Source: Staphylococcus kloosii (GTDB lineage Bacteria > Bacillota > Bacilli > Staphylococcales > Staphylococcaceae). From it: 64,000 nucleotides of DNA. How positions within the stretch are numbered: position 1 is the stretch's first letter; each line of letters begins with the position of its first letter. Location: the NCBI RefSeq assembly GCF_003019255.1, contig NZ_CP027846.1, positions 1,984,001 to 2,048,000 of the forward strand, in the 5' to 3' direction. The notes beneath the pieces are model-generated. The model was not told where the DNA came from and searched no databases. It worked only from the letters and a program-made list of their open reading frames with translations. This document shows positions 1 to 9,543 of this stretch, in pieces. The position numbers were made by a program, and so were the translations under genes.

Positions 1-2955
1 ACCTACAACTTCTGCAGGAATATCGCGTTCTGCTAATTTAGATGCAGTTCCTTGTGTAGCTAAAATTCTATAACCAACTTCATGTAATCTGTTAGCAATA
101 TCGATGATTTCATCTTTATCCTTATCACTTACCGTAATCAATACAGTGCCATGATCTTTGACTTCAACACCACTAGCTGTTAAACCTTTATACAATGCTT
201 TTTCCATTGTTAAGTCTTTACCCATAACTTCACCCGTAGATTTCATTTCAGGTCCAAGCGTAATATCGACGTTTTTCAATTTATTAAAGCTGAAAACAGG
301 TGCCTTAACAAATACGCCTTCTGAATATGGTTGTATGCCTTCTTTGAAACCTAAATCTTTTAATTTATCGCCGATAATCGCACGCATAGCTAATTGTGCC
401 ATTTGAATATCAGTAATTTTACTTAAGAATGGTACTGTACGGCTAGATCTTGGATTTACTTCAAGTACATAAACGCCATCATGTGCAATAACAAATTGGA
501 TATTAATTAAACCTACAATGTTTAAGCCTTTAGCTAAACGAATTGTGAAGTCTTCAAGTGTATAGATTTCATTTTGTGTCAATGTTTGAGGTGGATATAC
601 TGCGATTGAATCACCAGAGTGTACCCCAGCGCGTTCAATATGTTCCATGATCCCCGGAATAATTACAGTTTCACCATCTGAAATAGCATCTACTTCTATT
701 TCTTTACCAGTTAAATATCTATCTACTAATACTGGGTGATCTGGACTCGCTTTAACTGCTTGATTCATATAATTTTCAAGTTCTTCATCACTATTGACGA
801 TTTCCATTGCACGTCCACCTAATACGTATGAAGGTCTAACTACTACAGGATAGCCAATCTCACGTGCATTTGTTAACGCTTCAGCAGGTGAAGTAGCGGT
901 TTTACCTTTAGGTTGTGGCACATCAATCGTATGCAACAATGCTTCAAACTCTTTTCTATCTTCGGCACGGTTTAAGTCCTCTAATGAAGTACCTAAAATT
1001 TTAACACCTTTGTTACTTAATTTTTCAGCTAAGTTAATCGCTGTTTGTCCACCAAACTGAACGACTACGCCACTTGGCTGTTCTAAATCAATGATATTCA
1101 TGACATCTTCTTCAGTTAAAGGTTCGAAATAAAGTTTATCTGAAATTGAGAAGTCTGTAGACACTGTTTCAGGGTTATTGTTAACGATAATCGCTTCATA
1201 TCCTGCATCTTGTATCGCCCATACAGCGTGAACTGTTGCATAGTCAAATTCTACACCTTGACCGATACGAATTGGACCAGAACCTAATACTAAGATTTTT
1301 TCTTTATCAGTCACAATTGACTCATTTTCATGTTCGTAAGTACCGTAATAATAAGGTGTTGTCGATTCAAATTCAGCTGCACATGTATCCACCATTTTAT
1401 AAACTGGTTGAATGCCATTTTCTTGTCTTAGTGCATAGACTTCTTCTTCCGTCATATCAAATCTATGAGCAATAACACGATCACTGAAACCATAATTTTT
1501 AGCAAATTTTAAATAATCAATATCGCCTTTATTAGCTTTCAAGTCATGTTCAATATCGATAATGTGTTGGAATTTATTTAAGAAGAAGTAATCTATTTTT
1601 GTTAATTCATGAATTTCTTCCAGTGTTGTTCCTCGGCGAATTGCTTCTCCAATAAAGAATAAACGTTCATCATCTTGGTCTTGTATTCTTTCTTTAATAT
1701 AAGACAAATCAAATGTCTCGCCATTAGGTAATCCTAAATGGTGTACGCCATATTCTAATGAGCGAATAGCTTTTAATAGCGATTCTTCATATGTTCTACC
1801 AATAGCCATAACTTCGCCTGTAGCTTTCATTTGAGTACCTAGAACACGTTCACCTTTTTCAAATTTATCGAATGGGAAACGTGGAATTTTAGAAATTACG
1901 TAGTCTAAAGCTGGTTCAAATGCCGCGTACGAAGTACCTGTTACTGGGTTCAACATTTCATCTAATGTTAATCCTACAGCAATTTTTGCCGCTAATTTTG
2001 CGATTGGATAACCAGTAGCTTTAGAAGCTAACGCAGATGAACGAGAAACACGTGGGTTTACCTCGATAATATAATAATCCATAGAGTGAGGATCTAACGC
2101 TAACTGAACGTTACAGCCACCTTCTATACCTAACGCACGAATAACTTTTAATGACACGTCTCTTAACATTTGATATTCGATATCAGATAAAGTTTGACTT
2201 GGTGCAACTACGACAGAGTCACCTGTATGAATACCAACAGGGTCAATGTTTTCCATGTTACAAACCACAATGGCATTGTCATTTTTATCACGCATTACTT
2301 CATATTCAATCTCTTTAAATCCAGCGATTGATTTTTCAATTAAACATTGTGTAGCTGGACTATAATGTAAACCATTTGAGACGATTTCATGTAATTCTTC
2401 GTCATTATGACAGATACCGCCACCGGTACCTCCCATCGTAAATGCAGGTCTAACGATTAATGGATAGCCTACTTGCTCTTTAAAGTGGAAAGCTTGTTCT
2501 ACTGTATTAACAATGTCACTTTCAGGAACTGGGACATTCAAATCATTCATTAATGTTCTAAATAATTCTCTGTCTTCAGCTTGTTGAATTGAGTTTAATT
2601 CTGTTCCTAATAATTGCACATTATTTGTTTCAAGTACGCCGCTATCGTGCAATTGAATTGCCATATTTAGACCTGTTTGACCACCTAATGTTGGCAGTAA
2701 TGCATCTGGTTGTTCTTTACGAATAATACGAGCAATAAAATCATGTGTTAAAGGCTCAATATAAACTTTATCTGCTACTTCTTTATCAGTCATTATTGTC
2801 GCCGGATTTGAGTTAACGAGTATAACTTTGTAACCTTCTTCTTTTAATGCTAAACAAGCTTGAGTGCCTGCATAGTCAAATTCTGCGGCTTGTCCAATAA
2901 TAATCGGACCAGAACCTATTACTAATATAGATTTAATATCATTACGTTTAGGCAT
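1..2955 (-). CDS. carB: Carbamoyl-phosphate synthase large subunit, partial
   Basis: Makes carbamoyl phosphate from bicarbonate, ATP and the ammonia delivered by CarA, the first step of pyrimidine and arginine synthesis. The translation starts MPKRNDIKSILVIGSGPI and is open to the left edge, giving 985 codons. The family is usually about 1,057-1,070 residues, so roughly 70-85 C-terminal residues of the allosteric (MGS-like) domain lie outside the window. Both ATP-grasp halves are therefore present. The ATG at 2953-2955 overlaps the end of carA by 8 bp, indicating translational coupling. Last visible gene of the pyr operon. Confidence 0.95.
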   Translation of the reverse strand, partial: MPKRNDIKSILVIGSGPIIIGQAAEFDYAGTQACLALKEEGYKVILVNSNPATIMTDKEVADKVYIEPLTHDFIARIIRKEQPDALLPTLGGQTGLNMAIQLHDSGVLETNNVQLLGTELNSIQQAEDRELFRTLMNDLNVPVPESDIVNTVEQAFHFKEQVGYPLIVRPAFTMGGTGGGICHNDEELHEIVSNGLHYSPATQCLIEKSIAGFKEIEYEVMRDKNDNAIVVCNMENIDPVGIHTGDSVVVAPSQTLSDIEYQMLRDVSLKVIRALGIEGGCNVQLALDPHSMDYYIIEVNPRVSRSSALASKATGYPIAKLAAKIAVGLTLDEMLNPVTGTSYAAFEPALDYVISKIPRFPFDKFEKGERVLGTQMKATGEVMAIGRTYEESLLKAIRSLEYGVHHLGLPNGETFDLSYIKERIQDQDDERLFFIGEAIRRGTTLEEIHELTKIDYFFLNKFQHIIDIEHDLKANKGDIDYLKFAKNYGFSDRVIAHRFDMTEEEVYALRQENGIQPVYKMVDTCAAEFESTTPYYYGTYEHENESIVTDKEKILVLGSGPIRIGQGVEFDYATVHAVWAIQDAGYEAIIVNNNPETVSTDFSISDKLYFEPLTEEDVMNIIDLEQPSGVVVQFGGQTAINLAEKLSNKGVKILGTSLEDLNRAEDRKEFEALLHTIDVPQPKGKTATSPAEALTNAREIGYPVVVRPSYVLGGRAMEIVNSDEELENYMNQAVKASPDHPVLVDRYLTGKEIEVDAISDGETVIIPGIMEHIERAGVHSGDSIAVYPPQTLTQNEIYTLEDFTIRLAKGLNIVGLINIQFVIAHDGVYVLEVNPRSSRTVPFLSKITDIQMAQLAMRAIIGDKLKDLGFKEGIQPYSEGVFVKAPVFSFNKLKNVDITLGPEMKSTGEVMGKDLTMEKALYKGLTASGVEVKDHGTVLITVSDKDKDEIIDIANRLHEVGYRILATQGTASKLAERDIPAEVVG

Positions 2956-4048
2956 TTGTCATACTCTCCTTCACTTTAAATTCATTAATCATTTCTATAA
3001 ATTCATCAAATAAATAGTTTGAATCTGATGGACCTGGGCATGCTTCGGGATGATACTGTACTGAAAATGCTGGTAATTTTTTATGTTTCAATCCTTCAAC
3101 TGTACCGTCGTTTATAGCAATATGTGTTATTTCTAAATCAGTTTGTGCTAATGAATCTTTGTCGATAGCATAACCATGGTTTTGACTTGTTAAGGCTACT
3201 CTACCAGTTTTTAAATCTTTAACTGGGTGGTTGGCACCGCGATGCCCAAACTTCATTTTGAAAGAAGTTGCACCTTGAGATAGCGCAAATAGTTGGTGAC
3301 CAAGACAAATACCAAAGAATGGTATTTTACCTAAAATATTTTGTATCATTTCAACCGCTACTTGTACTTCTTCTGGATCACCAGGGCCGTTAGATAACAT
3401 TACACCGTCCGGTGACATTCTAATGATAGCTTCAGCAGAAGTATCATATGGTACTACTGTGACATTGCAGCCACGTGCATTTAATTCTCTAACGATATTT
3501 TCTTTTTTACCAAAATCAACTAATACGACGCTGTAGTGATAACCTGTTGAAATATAAGGCGTTTTAGTAGATACAGTAGTCACTTCGTTACGTGGTAATT
3601 CTACCGTTTTTAATTGTTCAACTAAGTTTTCAATTTCATTTTTATCATCAGTGAAAGCAGCTTTTAACACACCGTGCTTTCTTATTTTACGAGTAATACT
3701 TCGTGTATCCACACCTGAAATACCAGGCACATTATATTCTACTAATACTTCATGTAATGTCTTTTGTTGTCTAAAATTGCTTGGCTTTTGGCTCGCTTCT
3801 TTTACAACTACGCCATTTAAACTTAATGCTAATGATTCAAAGTCATCACGATTAATGCCATAGTTACCGATTAATGGATAAGTAAAAGTAATAATTTGTC
3901 CTGTGTATGATGGGTCTGAGATTGTTTCTTGATAGCCTGTCATTGCAGTATTAAAAACAATTTCTCCAATTGTTAAATCATCTGAACCTAATTTAAATCC
4001 TTCATAATATGAACCGTCTTCAAGTACAAGATAGCGTTTTTGTAACAT
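2948..4048 (-). CDS. carA: Carbamoyl-phosphate synthase small (glutaminase) subunit
   Basis: Hydrolyses glutamine and channels ammonia to CarB. 366 residues, normal length. The N-terminal half is the CPSase small-chain domain. The C-terminal half is a class I amidotransferase with the nucleophile in GICLGHQL (Cys about 248) and the His-Glu pair in VQYHPEA near 333. Its ATG overlaps the pyrC stop by one base (TAATG) and its end overlaps carB by 8 bp, so pyrC-carA-carB are tightly coupled. Shared control with the pyr attenuators is expected. Confidence 0.96.
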   Translation of the reverse strand: MLQKRYLVLEDGSYYEGFKLGSDDLTIGEIVFNTAMTGYQETISDPSYTGQIITFTYPLIGNYGINRDDFESLALSLNGVVVKEASQKPSNFRQQKTLHEVLVEYNVPGISGVDTRSITRKIRKHGVLKAAFTDDKNEIENLVEQLKTVELPRNEVTTVSTKTPYISTGYHYSVVLVDFGKKENIVRELNARGCNVTVVPYDTSAEAIIRMSPDGVMLSNGPGDPEEVQVAVEMIQNILGKIPFFGICLGHQLFALSQGATSFKMKFGHRGANHPVKDLKTGRVALTSQNHGYAIDKDSLAQTDLEITHIAINDGTVEGLKHKKLPAFSVQYHPEACPGPSDSNYLFDEFIEMINEFKVKESMTNA

Positions 4049-5322
4049 TACAGTTCCTCCTTAAATTTAACTTCACCCTCAACCATCGTTAACACTGGTG
4101 TACCATATACTTGATAACCAATAAATGGCGTATTAGAAGCTTTTGAATAAAAGTCTTCAGCCTTAATTTCTGTTTCTTTATCTAAGTTAATAATTGTTAA
4201 ATCTGCTAAACTACCTTCTTCGAGCTTGCCATAAGGTAAATCAAATGTTTGTGCAGGTTTTATCGTTAAATAATCAACAAGTTGTTGTAATGACCAAGAG
4301 CCATTTTTAACAAAATGAGTATATAACAATGGAAATGCTGTTTCGCTTCCTACAATACCAAATGGTGCTTTGGTCATTGGTTGGTCTTTCTCTTCTTTCG
4401 CGTGTGGTGCGTGGTCTGTAGCAATACAATCAATAGTGCCATCTTCTAATGCGTCTAATAATGCTTGTCTGTCTTCTTTACTTCTTAATGGTGGATTCAT
4501 TTTATAAATTGCATTGTCACCTGGTACATCATCTTCTGTTAATAGTAAGTGGTGTGGCGTTACTTCTGCAGTAACGTGAATGCCTGCTTTTTTAGCATCT
4601 CTAATTACACGTACACTTTCTTTCGTTGAAACGTGACATACATGATAATGTGCATTAGCTGCTTCAGCTAATAATACATCTCGTGCGATTTGTACCGCTT
4701 CACAAATATTTGGAATACCTGGAATATCTAATTCAGCACTTCTTTTCCCCTCGTGCATAGCGCCGCCATAAATTAAGCTATTGTCTTCACAATGAGCTAC
4801 GATTGCTTTGTTTACTTTCGCTGCTTCTTGCATTGCTTCATACATCATGCTCGCCGTTTGTACGCCTACACCATCATCTGTAAAAGCAAATGCCCCATTT
4901 TCTGCTAAAGCCTTGAAATCTACATGTTCTTTGCCTACTTGTCTTACTGTAATTGATGCATATGGTAACACTCTAACGTTTGCATCATTGGCAATAATAT
5001 TATTTAATGCGCTTAAATTTTCTACATTATCTGGCACAGGTCTTGTGTTAGGCATTGGACATACAGTTGTAAAACCACCTCTAGCTGCAGCTTTTGTACC
5101 TGTCGCGATAGTTTCTTTATGTTCTCCCCCTGGTTCTCTTAAATGAACGTGAACATCAACTAATCCTGGTGCAACGAATTGGCCTTGTGCATCAATAATT
5201 TCTACGTCTTGATCCACTTCTATATGTTGTGCGATTTGCTTAACTTGCTTACCATCAATTAAAATCGAACTTTCTTGTAATTCTCCATTATTTAAAACTT
5301 TAGCATTTGTAATTAATTTCAT
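4048..5322 (-). CDS. pyrC: Dihydroorotase
   Basis: Cyclises carbamoyl aspartate to dihydroorotate, third step of UMP synthesis. 424 residues in the amidohydrolase fold. The metal-binding HVH is at 58-60 in DVHVHLREPGG and there is a later ATDHAPH motif near 300. I start at MKLITNAK (5320-5322) and not at an upstream in-frame ATG inside pyrB, because AAAGGGG lies at the right distance and pyrB ends one base before this ATG. Type I bacterial dihydroorotase, monofunctional. Confidence 0.95.
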   Translation of the reverse strand: MKLITNAKVLNNGELQESSILIDGKQVKQIAQHIEVDQDVEIIDAQGQFVAPGLVDVHVHLREPGGEHKETIATGTKAAARGGFTTVCPMPNTRPVPDNVENLSALNNIIANDANVRVLPYASITVRQVGKEHVDFKALAENGAFAFTDDGVGVQTASMMYEAMQEAAKVNKAIVAHCEDNSLIYGGAMHEGKRSAELDIPGIPNICEAVQIARDVLLAEAANAHYHVCHVSTKESVRVIRDAKKAGIHVTAEVTPHHLLLTEDDVPGDNAIYKMNPPLRSKEDRQALLDALEDGTIDCIATDHAPHAKEEKDQPMTKAPFGIVGSETAFPLLYTHFVKNGSWSLQQLVDYLTIKPAQTFDLPYGKLEEGSLADLTIINLDKETEIKAEDFYSKASNTPFIGYQVYGTPVLTMVEGEVKFKEEL

Positions 5323-5323
5323 A

Positions 5324-6220
5324 TTATTGTTCCCCTTTCGTTTGTAAAACTGCATCTATAACTGCCATACGTAAATACATACCGTTTTGCATTTGTTGGA
5401 AAATGCGAGACTTCGGTGCTTCAACTAATGAACTATCTATTTCTACTCCTCTATTAACAGGAGCTGGATGCATCACAATCGCTTGTTGTTTTAATCGATT
5501 ATAACGTTCAACCGTTAAACCATAAAGTTTATGATAATCATTTGATTCAAAGGATAAAACTTCATCATTATTATGGCGTTCATGTTGTACTCTCAACAAC
5601 ATGACAATGTCTACTTCTTCAATAACATCATCTATATCGACATATGGTGCTTCCAAAGTATCGTCCTTCCAAGAATCAGGGCTAGAGAACATTACATTTG
5701 CACCTAACGCACGTAGACTATAGTAATTACTTCTAGCCACACGAGAATTTTTGATGTCGCCACAGATCACAATGTTTAAACCTTTAAACGATTCGAAAGA
5801 TTCATAAATAGTCATTAGATCAAGTAAACTTTGTGTCGGGTGTTGACCACTACCATCGCCAGCATTAATGATAGGAATATTTATATTACTTAATTCATCA
5901 TAATATGCATTTTGAAAATGTCTTATGACTAATAAATCTACACCAATACTTTCTAGTGTCTTACACGTGTCATACAGCGACTCGCCTTTTTGTACTGAAG
6001 ATGTCGTTGTTTCAAAATCGACTAATTTTAAACCTAATTTTTGTTCGGCAACAATAAAACTACTTTTAGTACGTGTCGAATTTTCAAAAAATAAATTAGC
6101 TACGAATTGATTACTGTATTGTGGTGTTGTAATATTGTGTGCTTTATATTTACAAGCTTGTTGAATAAGATGAAAAATTTCATCCGTTGTGAGATGTTCC
6201 ATAGATAATAATTGTTGCAT
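5324..6220 (-). CDS. pyrB: Aspartate carbamoyltransferase catalytic chain
   Basis: Condenses carbamoyl phosphate with aspartate. 298 residues. The carbamoyl-phosphate loop STRT is at 48-51 (FFENSTRTKSSF), DGSGQHPTQSLLD follows near 122, and the HPAPVNRG motif near 250 closes the site. No pyrI-type regulatory subunit gene is present, as expected for Firmicutes. A strong CTAGGAGG site lies before the ATG. Only 29 bp separate it from pyrP, so there is no room for a separate attenuator as known between pyrP and pyrB of B. subtilis. Confidence 0.96.
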   Translation of the reverse strand: MQQLLSMEHLTTDEIFHLIQQACKYKAHNITTPQYSNQFVANLFFENSTRTKSSFIVAEQKLGLKLVDFETTTSSVQKGESLYDTCKTLESIGVDLLVIRHFQNAYYDELSNINIPIINAGDGSGQHPTQSLLDLMTIYESFESFKGLNIVICGDIKNSRVARSNYYSLRALGANVMFSSPDSWKDDTLEAPYVDIDDVIEEVDIVMLLRVQHERHNNDEVLSFESNDYHKLYGLTVERYNRLKQQAIVMHPAPVNRGVEIDSSLVEAPKSRIFQQMQNGMYLRMAVIDAVLQTKGEQ

Positions 6221-6249
6221 CTTCGGCCTCCTAGTTTACTTTGATTACC

Positions 6250-7548
6250 TTACGTTGATTGCTTTGGCAAAATTAAGTTCAATATGATACCAGCCAATGC
6301 AGCTAACGCCATACCTTCTATTTGTAAATTTACGCCAATCGGTTTGAGATTCAGCATTAGATTGCCTATACCGACAACAAGAATAACTGAAGCGATAACT
6401 AAATTACGATTTTGGGCAAAGTCAATTTCACTTTCTACTAACATACGTAATCCACTTGAAGCGATAATCCCAAATAAGAGAATTGAAACACCACCCATTA
6501 CTGGTGTTGGTATGGATGAAATTAATGCCGTGAATTTTCCTACAAATCCAAGAATAATTGCTATGACCGCAGCACCACCAATAACGTAGATGCTGTATAT
6601 TTTTGTAATGGCTAACACACCAATGTTTTCACCATATGTTGTGCTTGGTGGCCCGCCAATAACACTTGCGACCATTGTTGAGACACCGTCGCCTATAATT
6701 GATTTATCTAGGCCAGGATCTTTGAAGAAGTTTTTACCTACAATTTTGTTAATTACCATTTGGTGACCTATATGTTCACTAACTGTCACAAAAACAATCG
6801 GTACCATGACTAAAATTAACCCCAGATGAAACGACGGATGGTAATCTTTAAACGGTAAATAAATATCTGGCAATTGTAACCATTTGGCATTCGCTATTGT
6901 ACTGAAGTTGACAATTCCCATGAAAGCAGCGACTACATAGCCAGCGATAATACCGATTAATACTGGTATTAAAGAGAGAAAGCCTTTGAAAAATCCTTGT
7001 ACAATAACTGTTACTAGTAGAGTTACTAACGCAACGATCAAGTAACTTAAATTGTAACCTTTCATGTCACTTGAATTTTCATACATGGCCATGTTTACGG
7101 CCGTTGGTGCTAAACTTAATCCTATAACCATAATGACTGGTCCAACTACTACTGGTGGTAATAAACGCATTAGCCAATTTGTGCCACTCAATTTAATCGC
7201 GATACCGATGATGACATACATCAACCCACTCATGAATAAAGCCATTAACATATCGCCTAAACTATGAGAATGTAACCCACTAATAATTGGCGTTATAAAA
7301 GCAAAGCTAGAACCTAGATAAGCAGGTATTTTAGCCTGAGTAATTAATATGTATAATAATGTGCCAATACCTGAAGCAAGCAATGCTGCCGATATTGGTA
7401 ATCCCGTAAGAAATGGTACTAGAACCGTAGATCCAAACATCGCAAATAAATGTTGGGTACTTAGAAACGCCCATTGACCTAATTTTGGTCTATCGCGTAC
7501 ATCTAATACGGGTTTGGCTGTCCTTTCAAACATTTCTTCGTTTCTCAT
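6250..7548 (-). CDS. pyrP: Uracil permease
   Basis: Imports uracil across the cytoplasmic membrane. 432 residues in the nucleobase:cation symporter-2 (NCS2) family, with about 12-14 hydrophobic segments and GGPPSTTYGENIGVLA, a typical NCS2 signature. I chose MRNEEMFERT because GAGAGGAAG lies upstream at normal spacing. An in-frame ATG 45 bp upstream falls inside the attenuator hairpin and is unlikely. The gene lies directly after the second pyr attenuator, so import is controlled together with synthesis. Confidence 0.93.
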   Translation of the reverse strand: MRNEEMFERTAKPVLDVRDRPKLGQWAFLSTQHLFAMFGSTVLVPFLTGLPISAALLASGIGTLLYILITQAKIPAYLGSSFAFITPIISGLHSHSLGDMLMALFMSGLMYVIIGIAIKLSGTNWLMRLLPPVVVGPVIMVIGLSLAPTAVNMAMYENSSDMKGYNLSYLIVALVTLLVTVIVQGFFKGFLSLIPVLIGIIAGYVVAAFMGIVNFSTIANAKWLQLPDIYLPFKDYHPSFHLGLILVMVPIVFVTVSEHIGHQMVINKIVGKNFFKDPGLDKSIIGDGVSTMVASVIGGPPSTTYGENIGVLAITKIYSIYVIGGAAVIAIILGFVGKFTALISSIPTPVMGGVSILLFGIIASSGLRMLVESEIDFAQNRNLVIASVILVVGIGNLMLNLKPIGVNLQIEGMALAALAGIILNLILPKQST

Positions 7549-7568
7549 AATTTGTCGCTTCCTCTCAT

Positions 7569-7603
7569 AAAAAAATCTCTTTACATATTTCATGTAAAGA
7601 GAC
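7569..7603 (-). promoter_or_regulatory. pyr attenuator terminator between pyrR and pyrP
   Basis: On the minus strand TCTCTTTACAT and ATGTAAAGAGA form a perfect 11-bp stem with a 5-nt loop, followed by seven T residues. It stands between pyrR and pyrP, downstream of a PyrR-type binding loop (7714-7728). This is the arrangement of PyrR-controlled attenuation, where UMP-bound PyrR favours termination. Confidence 0.85.
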
Positions 7604-7713
7604 TAAAAAAGTTTATACCGCTCTAGTTAAAGAAAGTCACAATAAACTAACTCTAACGTTATGTTATAGGTATAAATGCAATCATAGAAAATTTTCTACG
7701 ATTGTCCCTTTTT

Positions 7714-7728
7714 CAGTCTCTCGTACTG
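7714..7728 (-). promoter_or_regulatory. PyrR-binding loop (anti-antiterminator), second site
   Basis: The minus strand reads CAGUACGAGAGACUG: a short stem closed by CAGU/ACUG around ACGAGAG. It resembles the PyrR RNA consensus ARUCCNGNGAGGYU but is less perfect than the leader copy. It begins 12 nt after the pyrR stop codon. Assignment rests on motif similarity and position. Confidence 0.75.
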
Positions 7729-7739
7729 AGTTAAAAGGT

Positions 7740-8267
7740 TTATTCAATTACTACTGCATTTTTATTATCAATTTCTTCTAGATAGACAGAAACATCTTCA
7801 TCACGAGATGTAGGAATGTTTTTTCCTACAAAGTCAGCGCGAATTGGCAATTCTCTATGCCCTCTATCTACTAACGTCGCTAAGCCAATTTTATTTGGTC
7901 TAGCATGCTGTAAGATAGCATCTAGTGAAGCTCTTACTGTTCTACCGGTATATAAAACGTCATCAATGATAACTACAATTTTATTAGTAATATCGACACT
8001 AATTTCATATGATTTGTCACCATTCGTATCGTTAACTTGTTCTAAATCATCACGAAATTGTGTAATATCAATCGTACCCGTAGGCACTTCACAAGCTTCA
8101 ATCATTGCAATTTTTTGTTGAATTCTATTGGCTAAAAAAGCACCACGCGTTTTTATACCTAGTAAAACTAAATTATCTGTGCCTTTATTATATTCTAAAA
8201 TTTCATGTGCAATACGTGTAACCGTTCTTTGAATAGCTGCTTCATCCATAATAATACGTTCTGACAT
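7740..8267 (-). CDS. pyrR: Pyr operon RNA-binding attenuator / uracil phosphoribosyltransferase
   Basis: Binds pyr mRNA in the presence of UMP/UTP and promotes termination; it often has weak UPRTase activity. 175 residues from MSERIIMDEA. The PRPP-binding motif VVIIDDVLYTGRTVRAS is clear near residues 92-108. The ATG at 8265-8267 has AGGTG 6 nt upstream; a GTG three codons earlier overlaps that site and is rejected. First gene of the operon, so it controls its own leader and the pyrR-pyrP gap. Confidence 0.95.
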   Translation of the reverse strand: MSERIIMDEAAIQRTVTRIAHEILEYNKGTDNLVLLGIKTRGAFLANRIQQKIAMIEACEVPTGTIDITQFRDDLEQVNDTNGDKSYEISVDITNKIVVIIDDVLYTGRTVRASLDAILQHARPNKIGLATLVDRGHRELPIRADFVGKNIPTSRDEDVSVYLEEIDNKNAVVIE

Positions 8268-8307
8268 AAGGCACACCTGCTTTCTTTAAATGTTATTAAT
8301 TGTGATA

Positions 8308-8344
8308 TAAAAAAACCTCATATCTTCAATTGAAGATATGAGGT
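8308..8344 (-). promoter_or_regulatory. pyr leader attenuator terminator
   Basis: On the minus strand CCTCATATCTTCAA pairs with TTGAAGATATGAGG (14 bp), followed by a run of T. It lies in the 5' leader about 40 nt before pyrR and 150 nt after the leader PyrR loop. It is the terminator arm of the first pyr attenuator. Confidence 0.85.
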
Positions 8345-8497
8345 ATTCCCAGAAAAAATTTAAAGTATAAACGAGTATGAATGAGCTCTACTCAATTGGT
8401 ATCTCAATATATACTTTGTGCATTTAAATACACTACTATATTAATAAATGTATATACTACATTATATAATCAATTTTCTCTTGGTTCATATCTTTGA

Positions 8498-8511
8498 AGT
8501 CTCTCTGGACT
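8498..8511 (-). promoter_or_regulatory. PyrR-binding loop in the pyr leader
   Basis: The minus strand reads AGUCCAGAGAGACU, fitting the PyrR recognition consensus ARUCCNGNGAGGYU at all but one position. It lies about 35 nt into the predicted transcript, ahead of the leader terminator. This is where PyrR-UMP would block the antiterminator fold. Confidence 0.88.
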
Positions 8512-8550
8512 CTCAATTAAAGATGACCGATTCCTTATTAAACTGTCACC

Positions 8551-8579
8551 ATTTTACCTTACATTTTATAGCAAGTCAA
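8551..8579 (-). promoter_or_regulatory. pyr operon promoter
   Basis: On the minus strand TTGACT (8574-8579), a 17-bp spacer and TAAAAT (8551-8556) form a good sigma-A promoter. Transcription would start near 8544 and give a leader of about 275 nt before pyrR. The leader holds the PyrR loop and attenuator and, in 8268-8612, no gene. Confidence 0.8.
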
Positions 8580-8612
8580 TAAGCAGCTTATGTCGAAACC
8601 AACTATTATTCA

Positions 8613-9530
8613 TTATGCATCAGTACGACGTAGCTCTTCTAACAATTGTGTAAATGATTCAGGTAGTGGTGCTTCTCTTTCAATATATTCATTTGTCACT
8701 GGATGATCAAAACCAATTATGCCAGCGTGTAATGCTTGCCCATCAAGGTCTAACGTTTTTCTAGGACCATATTTAGGATCTCCTGCTAATGGGAAGCCAA
8801 TATATTTCATATGTACACGAATTTGGTGTGTACGCCCTGTTTCAAGTTGACACTCTATTAAAGTAAAGTTTTTAAAATGTTCTTTCACGTTAAAATGTGT
8901 AATTGCTTCTTTACCATCATCGACAACATCCATAGACTGACGATCATTTTTATTACGACCAATAGGTGCATCAACTGTGCCATAATCATGAGGAATATTG
9001 CCATGTACAAGCGCCGTATATTTACGAGTGACTGTTTTATCTATAAGTTGTTCAACTAAACTTCTGTGTGCCACATCATTTTTAGCAACCATTAATAAAC
9101 CAGAAGTGTCTTTATCAATTCTATGCACAATGCCAGGTCTTACTTCTCCATTGATACCTGAAAGGTTTTTCATTTGATACATTAAACCATTTACCAATGT
9201 ACCTGTATAGTGACCTGCTGATGGATGCACAACCATACCTTTTGGTTTATACACTATTGCAACATCATCATCTTCATAATAAATATCTAAATTTAAATTT
9301 TCTGGAACGATGTCCGCATCAACAATTTCCTTTTCAGTAACTTCGATTGCGTCATTCATTTTTACTTTATAGTTAGATTTAACATCCTTGCCGTTTACTT
9401 TAACTAATTTTTCTTTAATCCAATCTTGCATTTGAGTTCGTGACCATTCTGAATTCAGTTCAGCCAACACTTTATCTATTCTCTGACCTACATCAGCAGA
9501 ATTATCTATTGTAAAATTATGTGTAGTCAT
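8613..9530 (-). CDS. rluD: RluD-type 23S rRNA pseudouridine synthase
   Basis: Converts uridines of 23S rRNA to pseudouridine. 305 residues: N-terminal S4 RNA-binding domain (about 10-75) and a RluA/RluD catalytic domain with the active Asp in HRIDKDTSGLLMVAKN (about 140). The ATG at 9530 follows AGGAG. It lies 13 bp after lspA and is co-transcribed with it. B. subtilis YlyB is the nearest named relative; the exact modified position is not shown by the sequence. Confidence 0.92.
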   Translation of the reverse strand: MTTHNFTIDNSADVGQRIDKVLAELNSEWSRTQMQDWIKEKLVKVNGKDVKSNYKVKMNDAIEVTEKEIVDADIVPENLNLDIYYEDDDVAIVYKPKGMVVHPSAGHYTGTLVNGLMYQMKNLSGINGEVRPGIVHRIDKDTSGLLMVAKNDVAHRSLVEQLIDKTVTRKYTALVHGNIPHDYGTVDAPIGRNKNDRQSMDVVDDGKEAITHFNVKEHFKNFTLIECQLETGRTHQIRVHMKYIGFPLAGDPKYGPRKTLDLDGQALHAGIIGFDHPVTNEYIEREAPLPESFTQLLEELRRTDA

Positions 9531-9543
9531 TTAATACTCCTAT

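Noticed and set aside
4808..5146. Plus-strand frames opposite pyrC, ileS, pheT and others
   Set aside because: They are complementary-frame shadows of well-conserved genes without ribosome sites.
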